Position numbers and translations under genes: made by a program. From Rhodospirillales bacterium (lineage in GTDB: Bacteria > Pseudomonadota > Gammaproteobacteria > Steroidobacterales > Rariloculaceae), in assembly GCA_024640665.1 (NCBI GenBank), contig JAHEEO010000128.1:1-8882 (forward strand): a stretch of 8,882 bases of DNA, read 5' to 3'. The notes beneath the pieces were generated by a model. The model searched no databases. It was not told where the DNA came from and saw only the letters and a program-made list of their open reading frames with translations. Below are positions 5,421-8,882 of this stretch, piece by piece. Position 1 is the first letter of the stretch, and every line of letters begins with the position of its first letter.

Positions 5421-7322
5421 TTAGCCCCGTCCGATCATGTTGAGCACACTCAGGAATAAGTCATCTGCCATCTTGATCAACCGGCTGGAAGCGAGATATG
5501 CCTCCTGATAACGTAAAGCGTTAACGGCTTCTTCATCCAGATTGACACCGGAGACGTTTTGCACATCGAGCTCCAACTGCTGTCGCAATACGGTCTGCGC
5601 GCTCAGACTCTGTGCTGAGCGCAGCGCCGCACCGCCGACAGACGCAACCATGTTGCCGATGGTGTCATCGACCGAAGTCTGTCCGCCGTCTAAGAACCCG
5701 CGACTGCGTATACCCGTTAACTCGACAACGTTGCCGTTGTCACCACTACCGCTCAAGGTTGGCTCGACACCGAATGAATCGCCTCCAACCGGCGAACCGC
5801 TGATCGAAACGCGCCAACCATTGAATACGATATCGGCGCCGCTCGTAAATGCTTGAGGCCCCGTCAAATCCGTGCCTCCACCATCAAATATTCGATAGGT
5901 AGTCGGGTCATCGAAAACGATATTCACCGCCTGGCGTAATGCCGGGTTACTGCTGTCGTCAATCTGGGCGACGGAGACATCAGCATCACCGATATTGGAG
6001 AAGGCGACGCTCGTCGTCACTGGATTCGCAGCAGCAATTGCGGCTGGATCGGATAGCTCCATCTGAAAGCCGACAGCTGCCTCGCTGACGGCGCGCACGA
6101 GAAATTGATCATCGGCAACTGCGCCTGGCGTCACCACCAGCTCCAAGCCGTCAATGACAAACGGATCGATCCCAGTTCCGCTCCCGCTCATTGTCAGTAG
6201 CGCCCCGGATCCTGAGTCGGTCGCCTGCCAAGTTGCGCCATCGAAGCGCAGCAAATAGTCGCGCGGCTGCACGGCAGTGGCATCAGCGATTGTCACGCTA
6301 ACGTTGCCGACTCCGGCATTGCCAGACGAGGCCGTTACAACACCGGGAATACTCCGGAAGAAGTTTCCGCCGAGATTGCCATTGAGATCCACGCCTTGAG
6401 CGTGCTGCTGATTGAACGATTCTGTCAGGCCGAAAGCGACCAAACCCAGATTGCGCTTCGCTGGATCTAGCGCCTCCTGACGAAAAGACAACAAGCCACC
6501 AATTTCGCCACCGGTGATCTGGCGTGAGATATTATCGGTACGCGTGCCTACAACATGCGCAATTTGCAGGCGCGACGGATCAAATTCATCGGCAACCGTT
6601 TGCAGCTGAAACGACTGGGTTCCCAATACCAATGGGCGCCCATTGGCAACTAACACATTCAATGATCCATCTGGAGAAGTATGCGTATTGATATCGATAA
6701 ATTCACTGAGACTCGTGAGTAAGCGATCGCGTTGATCCAACAGATCACTCGAAGCGTTATCACCCGCTGCAATGACTTGTGCGTTAATCTGCGCAAGCGA
6801 CTCGGCAGTGATATTTACTGTTGACACGTAATCCGTCAGCCGTCGGTTAACATCGGCATCGACTCTCGCCAGTTCCTGAGAAAACTGATGAATGCTCTGC
6901 TCTAGACTCTCGCCCTGTGAAATCAGCAGCTGACGATTGACTATCGAAGTAGCGTCGTGGGCAACAGTCTGCAGTTGATTGAAGAAGCTCTGAATAACCG
7001 GGGACACGCCGAAATCCGTATCGCCCAACACGCCATCGACTCGTTTCGCCAAACCATTGAACGCCTGAAACCGGTGCTCGAGGCTATTGGTTTCCCGTAG
7101 CTGGTCAACCAAGAAATTGTCGAAAACGCGCTCGATGCTGGCAACCGAAACGCCGTTGCCGATAGTTAGATTACCGATAGGTTGACCAGGGAGCGCAACT
7201 TGGTTGACCCTCTGACGCGCGTATCCTTCGGTATTCACATTCGCCGTGTTGTTGCTGGTCGTTCGCAGACCAGTCTGCGCAGTCATCAACCCGGTTAGTG
7301 CATTGTTGAGCAGTACCGACAT
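5421..7322 (-). CDS. flgK: Hook-filament junction protein FlgK (HAP1)
   Basis: This 633-residue protein is FlgK, the first junction protein placed on the completed hook. The N-terminal rod/hook signature is present (LMTAQTGLRTTSNNTANVN, 12-30, then TEGYARQR), with the family motif SDLLDQRDRLLTSLSEFID at 192-210. The C-terminal helix has SGVNLDEEAVNALRYQEAYL (591-610), and the protein ends LFLSVLNMIGRG. It is longer than enteric FlgK (about 550 residues). The additional length lies in the middle, where two similar beta-rich modules occur (about 355-412 and 463-522). The second resembles the module in FlgL. The ATG start (7322-7320) lies three bases after the flgJ stop, with a full GGAGG Shine-Dalgarno inside the flgJ C-terminal codons. 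A candidate sigma-28 promoter lies within this gene at 5830-5856. Confidence 0.98.
   Translation of the reverse strand: MSVLLNNALTGLMTAQTGLRTTSNNTANVNTEGYARQRVNQVALPGQPIGNLTIGNGVSVASIERVFDNFLVDQLRETNSLEHRFQAFNGLAKRVDGVLGDTDFGVSPVIQSFFNQLQTVAHDATSIVNRQLLISQGESLEQSIHQFSQELARVDADVNRRLTDYVSTVNITAESLAQINAQVIAAGDNASSDLLDQRDRLLTSLSEFIDINTHTSPDGSLNVLVANGRPLVLGTQSFQLQTVADEFDPSRLQIAHVVGTRTDNISRQITGGEIGGLLSFRQEALDPAKRNLGLVAFGLTESFNQQHAQGVDLNGNLGGNFFRSIPGVVTASSGNAGVGNVSVTIADATAVQPRDYLLRFDGATWQATDSGSGALLTMSGSGTGIDPFVIDGLELVVTPGAVADDQFLVRAVSEAAVGFQMELSDPAAIAAANPVTTSVAFSNIGDADVSVAQIDDSSNPALRQAVNIVFDDPTTYRIFDGGGTDLTGPQAFTSGADIVFNGWRVSISGSPVGGDSFGVEPTLSGSGDNGNVVELTGIRSRGFLDGGQTSVDDTIGNMVASVGGAALRSAQSLSAQTVLRQQLELDVQNVSGVNLDEEAVNALRYQEAYLASSRLIKMADDLFLSVLNMIGRG
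5830..5856 (-). promoter_or_regulatory. Candidate internal sigma-28 promoter inside flgK, ahead of flgL
   Basis: On the minus strand TCAAG (5856-5852) and GCCGATAT (5837-5830) are arranged with exactly 15 bases between TCAA and the -10 element. This is the same geometry as the fliC promoter, and both share TCAAGCA. Only the last -10 base differs from GCCGATAA. It lies in flgK codons about 412 bases before the flgL start, so it could give flgL extra late transcription. It could also be a coincidence of coding sequence. Confidence 0.45.
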
Positions 7323-7325
7323 CAG

Positions 7326-8195
7326 CTAGCCTCCATTGGACAAATCGCCGAGGTACTCAGACAGTCTCGAACCGCTGAGGATGCTCCGGATCTTGTTTTC
7401 GTAATCTGGATCTGTAGCGTAGCCTGCCGACTGTAGTTCGGCAGCAAAGGCGTCCGCATCATTCCCCTGCTCGATTGCTGACCGATAGCGGGGGCTCGAC
7501 TGGAGAAAATCTACGTAACCGGCAAAGCCGGCCTCCAAAGTCGGGTACGCACGAAACTGCGCTTGGCGTGGAGCGAAGCCAGCCGGCGTATGTTCAAGCG
7601 TTTGAACCGAAATGTGCTCGCCACCCCAGTCGGAACCCGTCTTAATTCCGAACAGATTATTGCCGCTGATGCCGCGCGTATCGCGAATCAGCTTTTCGCC
7701 CCAGCCGGTTTCGAGCGCTGCTTGAGCTACAATTGCTCGCGGATCGACTCCGAGTTTATCGCCCGCTTCCTGTGCAAGCGGCCAAATCTCGTGAACGAAT
7801 TCCCGCGGCGTCTGTGGACTGAAATCCTCGCGGCGACGGGTCGAATGCGGCGTCTTCGAAACCAGCAGCCGGTCTATACCGGTCTCAGCTTCGCTGGGAT
7901 TCGATTCGCCCAATCCAATTTGTCGCATCAATAGGTCTGCAACGCCGATGGAGTCGCGTTGAGCCAGGTCGAGCGCGATCTGTTGGTCGAACATCTCTTC
8001 GTACGAACGATCACGATCCTCGGCGAATGCCGATCCAGCGTCGCGCATGCTCTTCAGCATCATTTGCAGGAATAGCGCCTCGAATTGCCGAGCCGCTTCC
8101 CTGATCGCCTTCGGATCTTGTTCGGCGCTGAGCGACTTAAGCCGCGCCAATCCTGCAAAATCATTGGCGCTGGTGACGTGTGTATCGGCGACCAT
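7326..8195 (-). CDS. flgJ: Dual-domain FlgJ: rod cap plus peptidoglycan hydrolase (GH73)
   Basis: This 289-residue protein has the two-domain layout of gamma- and betaproteobacterial FlgJ. The N-terminal rod-binding domain (about 29-98) contains IREAARQFEALFLQMMLKSM (31-50) and YEEMFDQQIALDLAQ (65-79) and acts as a scaffold for rod assembly in the periplasm. After a charged linker (about 99-128), the C-terminal glucosaminidase/muramidase domain (about 129-285) opens the peptidoglycan. Its catalytic-site motif AQAALETGWG (157-166) contains the presumed catalytic Glu162, followed by NNLFGIK (179-185), FRAYPTLEAGFAGYVDFL (214-231) and AGYATDPDYENKI (257-269), all typical of GH73. No signal peptide is seen, as expected for flagellar export. 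The ATG (8195-8193) lies 16 bases after flgI, with a CAGG element about ten bases upstream. Its last codons (Asn-Gly-Gly) contain the flgK Shine-Dalgarno. Confidence 0.97.
   Translation of the reverse strand: MVADTHVTSANDFAGLARLKSLSAEQDPKAIREAARQFEALFLQMMLKSMRDAGSAFAEDRDRSYEEMFDQQIALDLAQRDSIGVADLLMRQIGLGESNPSEAETGIDRLLVSKTPHSTRRREDFSPQTPREFVHEIWPLAQEAGDKLGVDPRAIVAQAALETGWGEKLIRDTRGISGNNLFGIKTGSDWGGEHISVQTLEHTPAGFAPRQAQFRAYPTLEAGFAGYVDFLQSSPRYRSAIEQGNDADAFAAELQSAGYATDPDYENKIRSILSGSRLSEYLGDLSNGG
7330..7334 (-). promoter_or_regulatory. Shine-Dalgarno of flgK within the end of flgJ
   Basis: GGAGG in the transcript overlaps the last glycine codons of flgJ and lies seven bases before the flgK ATG, with the flgJ TAG stop in between. 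The layout suggests flgK translation is coupled to termination on flgJ. Confidence 0.85.
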
Positions 8196-8211
8196 TGCTA
8201 TTGCTACCTGC

Positions 8212-8882
8212 TCAAATCACCAAGAGCTCAGCACGCAACGCACCTGCTTCGCGCAACGCCTCGAGGATTGCAACGAGGTCGCCCGGTGCCGCGCCGACTT
8301 CGTTGACAGCGCGCACAATTTCATTGAGATCGACTCCAGCCTCAAATAGGAACATTCGATTGTCACCTTGCTGGATGTCGATGCCGGAGTCAGGAATTAC
8401 GACGGTCTCGCCGGCATCTGAGAATGGTGCAACCGGCTGACTTACGTCGAACGACTCGGTAATACTAACGACGAGCGAACCGTGTGACACCGCTGCCGGC
8501 ATGACGCGTACATGCGAACTAATTACAACAGTACCGCTGCGGGAATTTATGATTACGCGGGCCGGAGCTTCCCCTGGCTCGAACTCCAGGTTTTCGACAA
8601 CCGACAAAAACGAAACTCGCGCATCTGTCGTTGACGGCGCCCGCACATGAACTGAACGCGAGTCAGCTGCCAATGCTGTGCCGGGCCCGAGCAATTCATT
8701 TATCCGCTGCGCCAGTCGGCTTGCAGTCGTGAAATCCGAGCGGTGCAGATTCAGCGTGAGATGATCGCCCGCGCCGAAGTCGTTGGCGACCTCACGTTCA
8801 ATCGTCGCCCCGTTCGGAATACGCCCGACGCTCGGTACGTTGATGACAACTCGGGAACCGTCACTGCCAGAGACCCCGAGGC
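8212..8882 (-). CDS. flgI: Flagellar P-ring protein FlgI, C-terminal part (cut by window edge)
   Basis: The frame is open from the right edge to a TGA at 8214-8212 and gives 222 residues, about the last 60 percent of FlgI (usually around 365 residues). FlgI is secreted by Sec to the periplasm and forms the P ring around the rod at the peptidoglycan. Family motifs seen are VINVPSVGRIPNGATIERE near the window edge, LNLHRSDFTTASRLAQRIN, FEPGEAPARVIINSRSGTVV (roughly 90-110 residues into the visible part), VMPAAVSHGSLVVSI, and a C-terminal helix with GDLVAILEALREAGALRAEL. The frame is clearly open upstream of the internal TTG at 8694, so that codon is not the start; the true start and signal peptide lie outside the window. 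It heads the visible flgI-J-K-L unit. Confidence 0.97.
   Translation of the reverse strand, partial: LGVSGSDGSRVVINVPSVGRIPNGATIEREVANDFGAGDHLTLNLHRSDFTTASRLAQRINELLGPGTALAADSRSVHVRAPSTTDARVSFLSVVENLEFEPGEAPARVIINSRSGTVVISSHVRVMPAAVSHGSLVVSITESFDVSQPVAPFSDAGETVVIPDSGIDIQQGDNRMFLFEAGVDLNEIVRAVNEVGAAPGDLVAILEALREAGALRAELLVI

Noticed and set aside
7155..7162. GCCGATAG on the plus strand inside flgK, possible antisense sigma-28 promoter
   Set aside because: No TCAA/TAAA at the required spacing; it falls in ordinary coding sequence.
8184..8191. GCCGATAC at the start of flgJ, resembling a sigma-28 -10 element
   Set aside because: The position 15 bases upstream reads GGTA, not TCAA or TAAA, so there is no -35 element.
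1..8882. Mobile elements, CRISPR arrays, tRNA/rRNA genes, or a novel non-flagellar system
   Set aside because: Both strands were read for repeats, transposase-like frames and RNA genes. Every stretch is accounted for by flagellar genes or short regulatory spacers.

Overview
This window is one contiguous flagellar late-gene locus. Every gene lies on the minus strand, so it is read here from the right edge (8882) to the left edge (1). The order of transcription is flgI (3' part only), flgJ, flgK, flgL, then fliC (flagellin), flaG, then fliD, fliS and the start of a fliT-like gene cut by the left edge. Flagellin, FlaG and FliD sequence style, a dual-domain FlgJ with a muramidase half, L/P-ring genes, and the pairing of a sigma-54 promoter with a sigma-28 promoter point to a Gram-negative bacterium. 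Most likely it is a gammaproteobacterium with a Pseudomonas-like flagellar hierarchy. The genus cannot be named from this sequence alone.

Region by region: 8882-4225 holds flgI-flgJ-flgK-flgL, tightly packed (gaps of 16, 3 and 2 bases) and evidently one operon for P ring, rod cap/peptidoglycan hydrolase and the two hook-filament junction proteins. A 252-base gap (3973-4224) holds a weak stem-loop after flgL, a textbook sigma-28 promoter and a structured flagellin leader. fliC (2506-3972) is followed by two stem-loops, the second a 13-bp stem closed by a cUUCGg tetraloop, and then by flaG (2021-2389). Directly after the flaG stop is a perfect sigma-54 promoter, which starts a third unit, fliD-fliS-fliT(-like). 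All three of its genes use non-ATG start codons.

Together these genes complete the flagellum outside the cell. FlgI forms the P ring, FlgJ caps the rod and opens the peptidoglycan, and FlgK and FlgL form the hook-filament junction. FliC polymerises under the FliD cap, FliS and FliT are cytoplasmic chaperones for FliC and FliD, and FlaG influences filament length. The gene content is canonical and I see no previously undescribed system, mobile element, CRISPR array, tRNA or rRNA. What deserves a second look is regulatory and structural: the sigma-54 promoter behind flaG, a candidate internal sigma-28 promoter inside flgK, the RNA structures around fliC and flaG, and a repeated beta-rich module shared by FlgK and FlgL.
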